DNA of 64,000 nt from Linum tenue (GCA_946122785.1 CAMGYJ010000006.1:51604066-51668065), one strand, 5' to 3'; shown: positions 21,001-32,647, numbered from the stretch's first letter. The notes: generated by a model from the letters alone, not told the origin. Numbers and translations: made by a program.

Positions 21001-21955
21001 GCTAAGTCGAGATCCATAATCTTGGCCAGCAGGTCCTCTACCTTTGCATCAATGTTACCGAACACCTCCTTATTCCACACCTTGACTTTAGTTTTGACGA
21101 GAGGAAACCTTCTAGCCAACAAGAATGCTCCTCCCACACCTTGAATACTTTCCATCATCCAATTGTTCACTTCCGCATAGAAACGAGGGTCCTCCAACCA
21201 CATATTTTGGAAGCGCCATGGTCTCCTAACCTTGCTATCCTGTCCCCAACTCAGCACCATTAGGTTGTGGTCCGACTCCACTCTGTTTATGGCTGTTAGA
21301 CTGGAATCAGGATATAAACTCTCAAAATCATGAGAGATAATCACTCTATCAATACGTGACATAGATTCCCTATTCACCCCATGACTCCACGTAAACTTAC
21401 TTCCACCGAGTGGCAAATCTTGGAGACTATTGCCATCAATGAAAGCATTGAATTCGAACATCAAGTCTGCATTTCTTCTCACCCCAATGTACTCTTCATG
21501 GTTCCTCACCGTATTAAAATCCCCTGCGATGCACAAAGCTCCAGAGTGGTGGGCGCAGAAAGAATTCAGCTCAGCTAGAAAATCCAATTTGTCATTCCTC
21601 TCCTGAGGACCATACACAACTACAAAGCACCACACTTTCGAGGTTCTCTTATCCATAAATTCAACCACGAGAAAGAAGGAACCCTCTACGCTCGACAACT
21701 TCGTAAAGATATTTTTGTCTCATAGAATAACAATACCCCCAGAGCTTCCCATAGAATTCTTAACAACCCAATCGATATCCTTTTTGAAATAAAGACTGCT
21801 TATAATGGATTCATAACATTGGGACCATTTGGTTTCCACCAACCCAACAATACTCGGATTGTGTCTACCAATCAGCCGTTTAACTCTATTCCTCTTATCT
21901 CTATCTCCGAGCCCCCTGACATTCCAAATACAAATTCAGGTATCCATAAATCAGT
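18065..21955 (-). mobile_element. L1-type LINE, 5'-truncated and decayed
   Basis: The 3' end is a short poly(A) on the minus strand (TTTTTT at 18065-18070), after a 3' UTR ending in TTGTTGCACCCAACAAGGTGG. The 5' edge falls at the start of the endonuclease domain, about 21950. ORF1 (gag-like) is absent. No target duplication could be matched. Confidence 0.75.
18274..21955 (-). pseudogene. LINE ORF2: endonuclease, reverse transcriptase, zf-RVT
   Basis: The endonuclease (21950-20920) starts at NVRGLGDRDKRNRVK and shows GDFNTVRN and ESDHN. The reverse transcriptase follows, with MRPINLIGSINK, KIDIQKAFDNVNW, GLRQG and the active-site phrase LLFADDT (about 19890). The C-terminal reverse-transcriptase zinc-binding region (18934-18274) shows IWKSTIPSKVCFF and CCLCC. 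Frames are broken many times: stops include a TGA replacing Trp near 21720 and a TGA at about 19367. The position where family members usually read SENQSAF has become a Gln run encoded by (CAA)n. No RNase H domain was seen. The copy cannot make active protein. Confidence 0.85.
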
Positions 21956-21980
21956 GTTTAGGAACGTACCCACCTCTTAA

Positions 21981-22051
21981 ATTTGGTTCTTTCAATTTTA
22001 TGGAAGAGTGTCTCCCCCGTCGGCTCTTCCATAAAATTGAAAGAACCAAAT
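21981..22051. repeat. Perfect 28-bp inverted repeat with 15-nt loop
   Basis: Arms 21981-22008 and 22024-22051 are exact reverse complements (ATTTGGTTCTTTCAATTTTA... and its partner). The loop contains CTCCCCCGTC. It starts ~25 bp beyond the LINE endonuclease edge. Confidence 0.95.
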
Positions 22052-22654
22052 TTCCTTCTTCCTTCTTTCCACAAAAAGTTGAAAACTCAAAATTTCCCTC
22101 CTTATTTATCTTTGATAATCAAAAGAACCAAACTTTCCCACTTCTTTCTCTTTTCACAAATCAAAACCACCAAAATTCCCACTAGTTTCTTTTCTAAAAA
22201 ATTCAAAGAACCAAATTTCTCTCTTCTTTCTCTTCCCAAAAAGTTGAATACACCAAAATTTCTCTCTTCTTTTAACAACATCAAATTACCAAATACATTA
22301 CTTTACTTTATTTATATTTAATTGATAATTTTATGGAATAGTTAAATTAACCAAAATTTTAATTTATATATTATATTAATATTATCCATGATCTCAATTA
22401 TTAATTCTTCATTATTAATAATGACATTATGTTGATTTTATATTTATTTTTTTAATTTTGTTAAAGAAAATAGTGTTCAAGTGACTTTCATGTTTAAATT
22501 TTTGTAATTTTCTTAAAATACATAATATCAAGTGAGTTTCATATTTTTTAAATTCCCTATACGAAATGAAAAAATAATTTTACTTAAGTTCAGAATGAAT
22601 AACTTTATTTTGAAAAACTATGTATTGTATATTATAAAAATTATTCAAGTGGAT
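22052..22654. other. AT-rich DNA with degenerate CCAAATTTC repeats, no gene
   Basis: From 22040 to 22270 a loose ~55-60 bp unit repeats (AAGAACCAAATTTC / AAAAAGTTGAA). The rest is AT-rich. The stretch near 22360-22400 matches, in reverse, the start of the element at 29055 (ATATTATATTAATATT). Confidence 0.55.
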
Positions 22655-22920
22655 TAGGTGAAGTTCGGGTGGAGTCGGTCGAGTTACGGGTTAGTCGGGT
22701 TCGGGTCAATCAGGTTCGGGTCAATCGGGTTGCGGGTCAGTGGGGTCGGGTTAATCGGGTTGCGGGTTAGTCGGGTTGCGGGTTAGTTGGCTTGCGGGTC
22801 AATCGGGTTGCGGGTCGGGCGGGTTACGGGTTGTTGACTTTTAGTCAATTCGGGTTGCGGTCAGGTTGCGGGTCGGGTTGATCGGGCGGGTTAATCGGGT
22901 TGGGCTATGTTTTGAAACCT
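22655..22920. repeat. CGGGTTGCGGGT-type repeat; end of a second copy of the 29055 element family
   Basis: Direct repeats of GGGTTGCGGGTCAATC-like words. Its right edge (GGGCTATGTTTTGAAACCT, 22902-22920) matches, in reverse, the left end of the hAT-like element at 29055. Both copies share GTTGACTTTTAGTCAATTCG. The other end of this copy was not found. Confidence 0.65.
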
Positions 22921-22925
22921 ATACC

Positions 22926-23153
22926 GGCAGTGTCGGCCTTGCCCAAAATACTGAAGATGCCGTTGTCACCTCCGATCGCACCGGCAGTGTCGGCCTCGCC
23001 AAACAAGCTGAAGATGCCACTGTCACCTCCAGTCGCACCAGCAGTGTCGCTCTTGCCAAAAATACTGGAGATGCCGCTGTCACCTCCAGTCGCACCGCCA
23101 GTGTCGGCCTTGCCAAAAATACTGAAGATGTCGCTGTCACCTCCGGTCGTGCC
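22926..23153 (-). repeat. Four copies of a 57-bp minisatellite
   Basis: Units start at 22926, 22983, 23040 and 23097. The period of 57 equals 19 codons, and most differences are silent or conservative in the minus frame. Confidence 0.85.
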
Positions 23154-23335
23154 AACAGTCTAATCAACCTTGTTGAAGAAAGTAAACCCCCCCAATGCCT
23201 CGGTCACCTCCTGTATTGTGCCAAAAGAATAGACCCAGTTTTACACGGGAGAAAAATTCGAAGGCGTGTACACATATAGCCTAACAGATTATAAGCTCAA
23301 ATCAGGGCAAAAATAGGTAATGTGAGTTCTATAGC

Positions 23336-23362
23336 TCTCTACTCTACTCTACTCTACTCTAC
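23336..23362. repeat. (CTCTA)n microsatellite
   Basis: About five copies of the pentamer, in the likely intron of the minus-strand gene. Confidence 0.85.
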
Positions 23363-23643
23363 TGAATGCTGGTTTACCTTTGACAGAGGCGGGTTTGCAT
23401 GAGGAAGATGACTTCTTGTTGATAATCACCATTATCGCTCGAGAGGGAATTCTTGATGACTGCAACTGTAAGGCGCAAATACTAGTGTTGGTGCTCATCG
23501 TCACAGTAGGGCTACTGATGATGAAGGTGGAGTAAGCCATAGTTATCAATTCTAGCTTCTACTTCTCCCGATCTTTAAATGAAGGAAGGCATAGAGATGA
23601 TATTCGATCGAGTGTGGATTCCTTCCAAACTAGCTGGCGCCGG

Positions 23644-23651
23644 TATTTATA
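23644..23651 (-). promoter_or_regulatory. TATA box of the minus-strand gene
   Basis: TATAAATA on the minus strand within GCTATAAATACC. The copia at 23703 lies 52 bp upstream of it. Confidence 0.55.
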
Positions 23652-23702
23652 GCACGTCTTTTTTACCTTGACTGTACTTTTTTTCCTTTTCTGGAAGGAT
23701 CC

Positions 23703-24254
23703 TGTCAAATGAAATTTGCAATTATAACCATCAAAATGTGCCCACTACTATCAAATCAAGAGACAACCCATTTGCATAACAGGAACATCTCATCCTACTT
23801 GTGAGAAAGAAATAACATCATGAATGATTGGTGAATTATCAAAGTTGATATCAACATATGGATAAGTGATCAGAAGACAAGGCAAGTGAGCATCAATGCA
23901 TGGAGGGCCACGTTCTTTATTGGTGGGATTAATCATACCCACTGGACACATGCATATGTCTCTGCATAATAATGAAATAGAACCATGTGGTGAGTTAATA
24001 GCTTGTGTCCTTTCCAATTATATAAATATGTATGTAATAAACGTATGGGGAAGGAGAGTGTCAGAGAGTGGGCATAAGAAAGAAAGGCACAAGTATGCCA
24101 TATGTATCTCGTCCATCTTTTGTGAGTGTAAAAGTATAAGCCAAATTAATAAGGCTATACTTATGTTAAGTTTATTCCTAAATTGAGTGATTAAACACCA
24201 AATGTTTCTTTTGTTTTGATCCAAAATCATCATTACTTCCGCTAATACCCAACA
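23703..24254 (+). repeat. Copia 5' LTR (552 bp)
   Basis: Starts TGTCAAATG and ends CCCAACA. It differs from the 3' LTR at scattered bases and lacks one GAAAGGAAAG-type length change. Confidence 0.95.
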
Positions 24255-24258
24255 AATT

Positions 24259-24270
24259 TGGTGTCAGAGC
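24259..24270 (+). other. Copia primer binding site
   Basis: TGGTGTCAGAGC, one mismatch from the site complementary to the 3' end of initiator tRNA-Met, four bases after the LTR. Confidence 0.85.
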
Positions 24271-24335
24271 TAATACCTTTCTATCCTCTCCAAAATCCCC
24301 AAATTTCTACCCTACACAAATTTTCTCAAAAATCC

Positions 24336-27300
24336 ATGGCAACAACTTCCTCAAACACCATGTTTGCTACCTCTTCTAATCAAATTCCCATTTTCGATGG
24401 AGAATTGTACGAGTACTGGAGTGCCCAAATGGAGCCAATTTTCATCTCACAAGATCTGTGGGATATCGTCCAAGAAGGATATGAAGATCCACAAGACGAG
24501 GATGAAGACTCGAAAAAAGAGCAGGCAAACAGACAAAGGAGTACAAGGAGAATGCCAAGCAAAATGCCAGCGCCTTGAGAATCATTCAGCAAGCAGTGAG
24601 CAAATCAGTTTACCCCAGAATCTATGGCATCAAAAAGGCCAAAGAAGATTGGGATGTCTTGCGTGAACAATTTTAAGGTTCTGAAAAGTCGATCTCCATC
24701 AGGCGTCAAAGTTTATGACGACAGTTCAACAACTTGATGATGAAGGAAACCGACACCATCAAAGACGTCCATTCGCGTGTGGCGGAGACAGTCAACCAGA
24801 TCAAAGCCATCGGTGACGTCATGAAAGAAAGAAAAATTGTGGAGAGAATTCTCCGCAGTTTATCATCAAAGTTTGAGCATATTATTGCTGTGATAGAAGA
24901 AACCAAAGATTTGGCAAATCAACCAATGAGCGAGTTGATGGGCTCACTTGTAGCACACGAGCAAAGAATGAGTAGCTTCATCAAACCGCCATTGGAGCAA
25001 GCTTTCTCGTCAAAAGTCAACATTACGGAAAGTAAATATGCCAAAATCGGAGCAAGGCCAGAGAGGGGGAAACTCACAAGGAAGAGGAAGAGGAAGAGGA
25101 AGATCCAATTACAGAGGAAACAACAGAAAAAATTATCAACAACAAAGATCGGGCTACACCAGCTCGAGTTGCATAATTTGCAAAAAGGCGAGTCATGCAA
25201 CAAAAGACTGCAGATTCAAGTGCACCAAGTGCAGAATTCAAAACCACTCCCAGGGAGATTGTTGGTTTCAGAACAAGCAAGAAGAAGGCGAGTCAAGCGG
25301 CACCAAAAATGAAGAAAGCAATATGGTGGCCTTATCATGCTTGAATGGTGAGCAAAAGTCACAGCTTCTCTGGATGGTGGATAGTGGTTGCAGTAACCAC
25401 ATGACTGGAGATGTGGAGTCCTTCACCGACATCGATGACCAATACCGCTCTCAAGTCAAATTGGGAGACGGAAAGAAGCTAAAAGTGGAAGGAAAAGGCA
25501 CAGTTGTTGTATGCACAGAAGAAGGTAAAAAAACTCTCATCCGAGACGTTTTGTATGTTCCGGAGCTAACTCTCAATCTACTGAGCGTGGGACAACTGAT
25601 GCTGAAAAATTACAAGCTATTGTTTGATAATGGCGTGTGCGAGATTATCAACAAAGCTGACAATTTCATGGTGGCCAAAGTCCCAATGACTTCCAACAGA
25701 ATTTTCTCTCTTGCTATTTCACAAAATGGTGAAGTAGCATTCAAGAGTGAAAATCTGGATCAATCCTTCCTATGGCATCTCAGATACGGTCATCTCAACT
25801 TCAGAGGTCTCAAATTGTCGAGACAGAAAAATATGGTGGTGGGACTTCCCTAGATCAACAGAGAAGACAAGATCTGTGAAGGATGCATATATGGCAAAAT
25901 GCATCGTTTACCATTTCCAAAGACATATTGGAGAGCAAAAGCGCCACTGGAGTTGTTACATGCAGACATATGCGGTCCAACCCGAACACAATCGCTTAGC
26001 GGCAAAAGATACTTTCTACTATTTGTAGATGACTTCACCAGAATGATGTGGGTATTCTTTCTGGAGCAAAAGTCAGAAGTTTTCCTAAGTTCCTTCAATT
26101 CCAAGCCGTAGCTGAGAAGGAAGGCGGCCATCAAATCAAAACTCTCCGAACAGACCGTGGAGGAGAATTTATTTATACTCCGTTCATGGAGTATTGCCGT
26201 AACAACGGAATCAAAGGCAGCTGACGGTCCGTTACACACCACAACAAAATGGCGTGCAGAACGGAAAAACCGCATGATTGTGGAGATGGTGAGAAGCATG
26301 CTCAAAGAAAAAAGCTTCCCAACAACTTGTGGACAGAACCAGTCAATACAACAATTTACATCCTCAACAGATCACCAACCAAAGCAGTTCGGAACAAGAC
26401 ACCGATACATGCGTGGCACCACCGGAGGCCACATGTGTATCACCTCAAAGTCTTTGGGTGCACAGCTTATGCACATATTTCTACCCCAAACCGAGACAAG
26501 TTTGACCAGAAGGGAGAGAAGCTGATCTTCACCGGCTATAGTGATGAATCCAAAGGCTATCGTCTTTACAACCCAGTAAAGAACGAGGTGGTGGTTTCCC
26601 GATATGTGATCTTTGATGAGATGGCGGAGTGGAATTGAGAAAATCCAATTTCTCAATCTCCACCAAGTTATGAAATTCTGGAGGATTCAGCAACTCCAGA
26701 AGACCCCAACAACGACTTAGATCCAGTTGCAAGTCCAGAAAGAAATTCTACACCTAGCCCAGAAGAAGACGACTTCAGAGACGTCGTAACAGACTCGGAT
26801 TCACCTCCGTTAAAAACAAGGTCTTTACAAGAAATTTATGAAACAAGTCATGTTGCATATTTTTCTTGTGAATCTCAAGTCTTTGAAGAAGTAGCCAAAG
26901 AAGAATTTGGAATGAGGCAATGGATGCAGAAATTTCTATGATCGAGAAAAACAAGACATGGGAGCTTGTTGATCAACCGCAGAACAAGACAGTTATAGGT
27001 CTCAAATGGATCTATAAGATCAAATTCAATGAAGATGGTACTATCCAGAAGTACAAAGCTACTGGCGGCAAAGGGCTATTCACAACAGCCTGGTATTGAT
27101 TTTCACGAGACATATGCACCAGTAGAGAGGATGGAGACCATCAGAATAGTTCTCGCTCTAGCTGCTCAACTGGAGTTAACAGTATACCAGCTGGATGTCA
27201 AATCAGCATTTCTGAATGGAGAACTGGAAGAAGAAGTCTATGTGGAACAACCACATGGATATGAGAAAAAAAGAGAAGAAGACAAAGTCTATCGTCTCCG

Positions 27301-28392
27301 AAAGGCTTTATACGGGCTAAAGCAAGCACCGAGAGCCTGGAACAGCAGAATTGATCGATATTTTCAGCAAAACAGATTTCAAAGAAGTCCGAGTGAAGCA
27401 TCTCTCTACATCAAAAAGGGAGAAGGAAAAGATTTTCTAATGGTTTGTTTATATGTTGATGACTTGATTTACACAGGTACAGGTCAGCATATGATCAAAG
27501 AATTCAAAAGTACCATGATGAAAGAATTCGAAATGACGGACTTGGGACTCATGAAATATTTTCTTGGAATCCAAGTGAAGCAGTCACCTGGAGAAATATT
27601 TATTTCACAGGAGAAGTACACCGAAGATATGTTGAAAAGATTTCACATGGCAACGTGCAAACCAATCTCAACACCGATGGCGTTAAACGAGAAATTACAA
27701 CGCAATGATGGAGCTGAAAAAGTCGATGGAAAGCTGTACAGAAGTCTTGTCGGGTCACTCATTTACCTGACACATACCAGGCCGGATATATGTCATTCAG
27801 TAAGTCTTATATCAAGATTTATGAATGAACCTAGAAAACTTCATTTTGCAGCAGCCAAAAGAATTTTGCGGTATCTTCAAGGTACAAAGAAATTAGGCCT
27901 GATGTACAAGAAAGAAGCAGAAAGCAAGCTGACTGGATATACCGATAGTGACTGGGCAGGATCACTGGATGATCGAAAAAGCACATCGGGGTACATATTC
28001 TGCCTGGGTTCAAAACCCATTTCCTGGAGTTCAAAGAAGCAAAAGACTGTGGCATTATCTTCAGCGGAAGCAGAATATATCGCAGCTACAGATGCAGCAC
28101 GCGAAGCGGTATGGCTAAAAATATTAATTTCTGATTTGCAGCAAAATGAAAATGGTCCAACCATTATTCATTGTGACAACATGTCAGTCATAGCCATGAC
28201 AAAAATCCAGTATTTCACGCAAGATCGAAGCATATCGAGATGCATCATCATTTCATCCGAGACCTCGTCAACGAAGGATTAATCATGATGGAATTTATCA
28301 ACACCGACGACCAGCCAGCAGATATCATGACAAAGGCGGTTAACCGTGAAAAATTCGAGAAGATCAAGGAGCTACTCCGAATTGCAAATTAA
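24336..28392 (+). pseudogene. Copia gag-pol polyprotein, disrupted
   Basis: From ATG 24336, gag shows PIFDGELYEYWSAQME, then a zinc knuckle (CIICKKASHATKDC, ~25180). Protease: MVDSGCSNHMTG (~25375). Gag-pre-integrase: WHLRYGHLNFRGL, followed by CEGCIYGK. Integrase core: LELLHADICGP, FLLFVDDFTRMMW. Reverse transcriptase: LDVKSAFLNGEL, ALYGLKQAPRAW and active site CLYVDDL (~27455). RNase H: DSDWAGS, STSGYIF, SSAEAEYIA. Breaks: a frameshift at ~24540-24580, a TAA in gag at ~24675, a TAG after GLP at ~25852, and frame changes in the integrase and just before the reverse transcriptase. The RT-RNase H frame 27029-28282 is largely open. It may once have been autonomous; this copy is not. Confidence 0.9.
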
Positions 28393-28399
28393 GAGGGGG

Positions 28400-28962
28400 T
28401 ATCAAATGGTAATTTGCAATTATCACCATCAAAATGTGCCCACTACTATCAAATCAAGAGACAACCCATTTGCATAACAGGAACATCTCATCCTACTTGC
28501 GAGAAAGAAATAACTTCATGAATGATTGGTGAATTATCAAAGTTGATCTCAACATATGGATAAGTGATCAGAAGACAAGGCAAGTGAGCATCGATGCATG
28601 GAGGGCCACGTTCTTTATTGATGGAATTAATCATACCCACTGGACACATGCATATGTCTTTGCATAATAATGAAATAGAACCATGTGGTGAGTTAATAGC
28701 TTGTTTCCTTTCCAATTATATAAATATGTATGTAGTAAATGCATGGGGGAAGGGGAGTGTCAGAGAGTGGGCATAAGAAAGAAAGGAAAGAAAGGCACAA
28801 GTATGCCATATGTATCTCGTCCATCTTTTGTGAGTGTAAAAGTATAAGCCAAATTAATAAGGTCATACTTATGTTAAGTTTATTCTTAAATTAAGTGATT
28901 AAACACCAAATGTTTCTTTTGTTTTGATCCAAAATCATCATTACTTTCACTAATACCCAACA
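28400..28962 (+). repeat. Copia 3' LTR (563 bp)
   Basis: Starts TATCAAATGG (the canonical TG has mutated) after the polypurine tract, and ends CCCAACA at the GATCC duplication. Confidence 0.95.
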
Positions 28963-29054
28963 GATCCGTGACCGTGACTGTACTTAACTTTATGCCCATA
29001 TGGGAAATAAAGACATTGGAGGAACTTACCTTCCACCAACTTCATTATAATTAT

Positions 29055-31703
29055 AGGTGTCAAAACAGAACCCGACCCGACTAACCCGCCCGATCTACCC
29101 GACCCGCAACCCGACCGCAACCCGAATTGACTAAAAGTCAACAACCCGTAACCCGCCCGACCCGCAACCCGATTGACCCGCAACCCGACTAACCCGAAAC
29201 CCGACTGACCCGCAACCCGATTAATCCGATTAATAATTGAGATCATTGACAATATTAATATAATATATTAATGAAAATTATTGTTAATTTAAATATCCAA
29301 TAAAGTTATCAATTAACAAGCCATTTTCGTAATGAGCTCGTACCAATACCATAGCTCGATTTTGGTAATGAACCTATTAACATACCATTTTTGAGCTGAT
29401 AATCAAGCTTGATAATCAAGCTCTTTAACACCACTAATCCAACCACTATATTGGGTATTAATAACCCAACCTTAGCTTGATAGCTACAAAGTAGCCATCG
29501 GTGGACAAGAAAAAGCCCAGAGTGGCGGCCCATTTAATAGGCCACACATGAGGGCCTTCTCATGGTTGATTTAAGTGTAAGGATGCCCATACTCTTATAT
29601 AACTGATTGGAGTAGAAACCTTCCTCCTCTGGCGATGTGGTACATTAATTCCTCTTTTCCCCTCTCTGAAAAATGAACCATGAGAGGCGAGCTAATTTCT
29701 GGCCTTCTTCTCCTTTATCTCTCGCTTTTCTTCCACCTAACCCACCAGCAATGAAGTTTCTAGAGGCCATGTAGATCCTTTATCCTTGTCATCCTGCTCT
29801 ATTAGTTCTAGAAATCAAATAAACTTAAAGATGATGAGGATGTTTCGGATATAGCAGCACTTGCTTGTACAAGAGTAGGTGGTTTGACAGGAGTATGCGA
29901 GGAGTGGGATGCAAGGTCAAGCAGTATATGGCAAGGAGATGCTTAGGTTAATATAATGTTTCAAACCTGCTGTCTTTTGATGTCGATGTTAGGCAAGTGA
30001 GTTTGTTGTCTTCTGCTCTTGATGCGAGGTAAGTGAGTGGACTGTCCTTACTGCTAAGTAGTTGATGAGTTCCTCTATGCTAATATATTGTTTTCAATTG
30101 ATGACCATTCTATTTTGCAGGGAATAAATAAATTCATTAGAAGAATTTCATGTCTCATTCATTTCTATCTATTTGAATTACCTAATATGAAATTATAATG
30201 GGTTTTATTGTGGATAAAGAATATCCTAGAAGGTTAAAAGAATCTCCACTACCGATATGATTTCATGAGTTAATGGTGTTTGCAATGTATATTGGCCAAT
30301 TTGGTATTTTGCATAGAGAATGAGTTCATCAAGAATGATGAACGAATAACAATAGTTGGTCGGTCCTCATGAATGACTTATGGATCATGTTGCTTCAATG
30401 AAAACCATAACTTTCTTTATTGTTGTATTTGCTTTGGAGTGACTAATGAGCTACAAATCTAGCTAGTTTGCAAGTCGGGCTCAACGAGTCTTCAAACCGA
30501 GCTAGCTTGCGAGCTTAACAAGCTGAGCTAGACCTAGCTCAAGCTCGGATCATTAGTAAACGAGCGAGCTAACGAGCGAGCTCATTAAGTAACAAGCCGA
30601 GTATCGAATGAACTTTTCTCAAGCCGAGCGTCGAGCTGTTCGCAAACGACTTGGCTCATTGAGCTAGTAATCAAGCCTTTGTCGAGTTCCATTCGAGTTG
30701 AGCTCAAGATGGATAATGTTTGAGTCGAGCTAAGTTTGATTTTGGAAGTTGCCAGCTTGTGTCGAATTTAAGCCGAGCTATCAAAGTATAAATTTCACTT
30801 TAAATTACCTATATTAGAATCACAATTCATAAGGATATATAGTTAGAGTATGTGGTTAGTGTATAATGTATTGATGGTTTAGGGTATACGATCAACAACA
30901 TATACTAACCTAATATTGTCGGTTGAGGGTAAGGTTAAGTGTGTAGGATATATGTTGTTGAGTGAGTTATTATTGAAGTTACAATAATTTTACTAAATTT
31001 GATAGGTAATCATTAATGGTTCAATTTTTAGGGTAACATTTACAAATAACTAGTTTGGCAACAGTTTACTAAAGTTATTTGGACAATAAGTTATCTCGAA
31101 ATAACTCATTTTACCGCTCTGCTTTTGCGAAATACCACATGCCAAATACCAAATTTGCATGGTTATACTAAACAAGATACTTTAATCCAATTACTACTGA
31201 AATAATACTAATAAAATACCAAATAAACAATTAATGTGTCATTTGATTGCAATTGTTGATATCACCATTACTATTAGCTAGTGTACTTTACCAATTACGA
31301 TTAATTACATAACATGTTTGCAAGTCATACAAATGGATTCAACATTTTGACTAGTTTTGGTTTTAATTAAGTATATATACGAGGTATAAAGAAATGGGTT
31401 AAAATTTGAGAAAAAATATATGAAATTAGTGTAATAAAATGTGCAAGTTGATAATGAGTAAGAAGTAAGTTACTCGATGCATTGATTCGAACAACCCGCA
31501 ACCCGATCCGCCCGACCCAAAACCCGATGAACCCGCAACCCGATTTGTCCGAACCCGATGAACCCGCAACCCTAATAACCCGTAACCCGTTTGAACCCGA
31601 ACCCGATAAACCCGAACCCGATGAACCCACAACCCGTTGAACCCGTGACCCGACTAACCCGCAACCCGATTGAACCCAGCCCGAACCCGCCCGATTGACA
31701 CCT
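29055..31703. mobile_element. Non-autonomous hAT-like element, 2.65 kb
   Basis: Perfect 8-bp target duplication ATAATTAT (29047-29054 and 31704-31711). The ends share AGGTGTCAA as a short inverted repeat, followed inward by CCCGACCCG/ACCCGCAACCCG-type repeats (29075-29232 and 31490-31695). The interior has no coding frame. A GAGCTCG-rich patch (30450-30790) is a decayed copy of the element type seen at 36052. Confidence 0.75.
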
Positions 31704-31753
31704 ATAATTATAATGTCATGTTTAACTTTTCTGGTAGTTAACGTTCAATTATT

Positions 31754-32634
31754 TTTTTATTTGATAATCCAAGAAACCTAAGCCCCACGCAGCGGCGGAT
31801 CCAGAACACAGAGAAGCACTGGGCCGAATTTCATTAGAAAATTACAACCGTAAAAAAAATAATGATTATAGTTTTTTTGCAATTTAAATTGTACCCGATA
31901 GTATTTTAATTAAGAGAATGCATTAATAATGGAGTCTACAGAGCAATCGGCGAGAAATACATCGCTCATTTGTTGAGCAAATCAGTTGTCGCATGTTTCA
32001 TTGTTGAAAAGGTTCTCCTCGTAGTAGCTGTTGAAACGAGCAGCATCAACACTAGACAAATCAATCGACTAATCAATTTGCATTGTGTGTCTATCCATGC
32101 ATCCACCAACTGCTCTAGTAAATTTTTAAGGGAACAAACCTCATATTTCTCTTAGTATTTTTCAATTTAAACTTTTAGAATTTTACGTTTCATGGTTTTT
32201 TTAGACGCATAATCTTTGGGGCTGAAATTTCTAGGCTAAATTTAGAGTAGTGATTTGAATATGTTCATCTGAATAATATTTCTAGTTATACCCAATCTTA
32301 TTATAAAATAACACTCGAACGAATGCCTAAAATCGAAAAATTCATAACGACTATACTAACTACGGATCCAGAAGAGGGCTCGGCCGGGGCCTAGGGTGGC
32401 CACCCCCTGGATCCGCCACTGGCCCCACGTGCCGCTTGAGCGACAGCGGGGCCTACTAAACCACTGGGGGTACCTACATACTAACCGGGGCTTTCTACTA
32501 CCAATATCGGGGAGGCTTCGCCTCCGATACCAAGGGTGCCGCCGAGAACGCTCAAGTGGCGCCACTGGGAATCGAACTCAGAACCTCCCACATCTAGAGC
32601 TCAATTGGCCTAGTGGTGAATGTTACCTTTGGTG
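31754..32634 (-). mobile_element. SINE-like retroposon split by a hAT-like insertion
   Basis: Flanked by a 13-bp direct repeat, ACGTTCAATTATT (31741-31753 and 32635-32647). On the minus strand it has a B-box-like GAGTTCGATTCCC (about 32570) and ends in an A-rich tail (AAATAAAAA). Without the insert the body is ~240 bp. An A-box-like TGGCCTAGTGG (about 32606) lies on the plus strand, opposite to the B box, so the head may be inverted. Confidence 0.6.
31790..32421. mobile_element. Non-autonomous hAT-like element, 632 bp, inside the SINE
   Basis: Perfect 8-bp duplication GCCCCACG (31782-31789 and 32422-32429). Ends are CAGCGGCGGATCCAG and, in reverse, CAGTGGCGGATCCAG: 14 of 15 match. No coding frame. 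Confidence 0.9.
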
Positions 32635-32647
32635 ACGTTCAATTATT

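Larger units (their letters stand above)
22905..23540 (-). pseudogene. Small minus-strand gene with 19-residue repeats, unrecognised
   Basis: A TATA box (23644-23651) lies about 100 bp upstream of ATG 23540. The first exon gives a Ser/Thr-rich start (MAYSTFIISSPTVTMSTNTS) that resembles an organelle transit peptide and ends near PASVKG at a possible donor (AAAG/GTAAAC, near 23377). After a (TAGAG)n run and a possible acceptor (CAATACAG, about 23212), a frame carries four repeats of a 19-residue unit such as ATGGDSGIFSIFGKADTAG. Its stop (22907-22905) lies in the adjacent transposon end. A stop in the first repeat (about 23162), in the repeat reading frame, makes a continuous product doubtful. 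No family was recognised; it is likely a captured or decaying nuclear gene for an organelle protein. Confidence 0.4.
23703..28962 (+). mobile_element. Structurally complete Ty1/copia element
   Basis: Flanked by the 5-bp target duplication GATCC (23698-23702 and 28963-28967). LTRs are 23703-24254 and 28400-28962. The primer site follows the 5' LTR and a polypurine tract (AAGAGGGGG, 28391-28399) precedes the 3' LTR. It has gag, protease, integrase, reverse transcriptase and RNase H in copia order, with disabling breaks. Confidence 0.95.

Noticed and set aside
32535..32634. Possible tRNA gene
   Set aside because: Only isolated A- and B-box-like words on opposite strands; no cloverleaf can be drawn, and the 13-bp flanking repeat fits a SINE.
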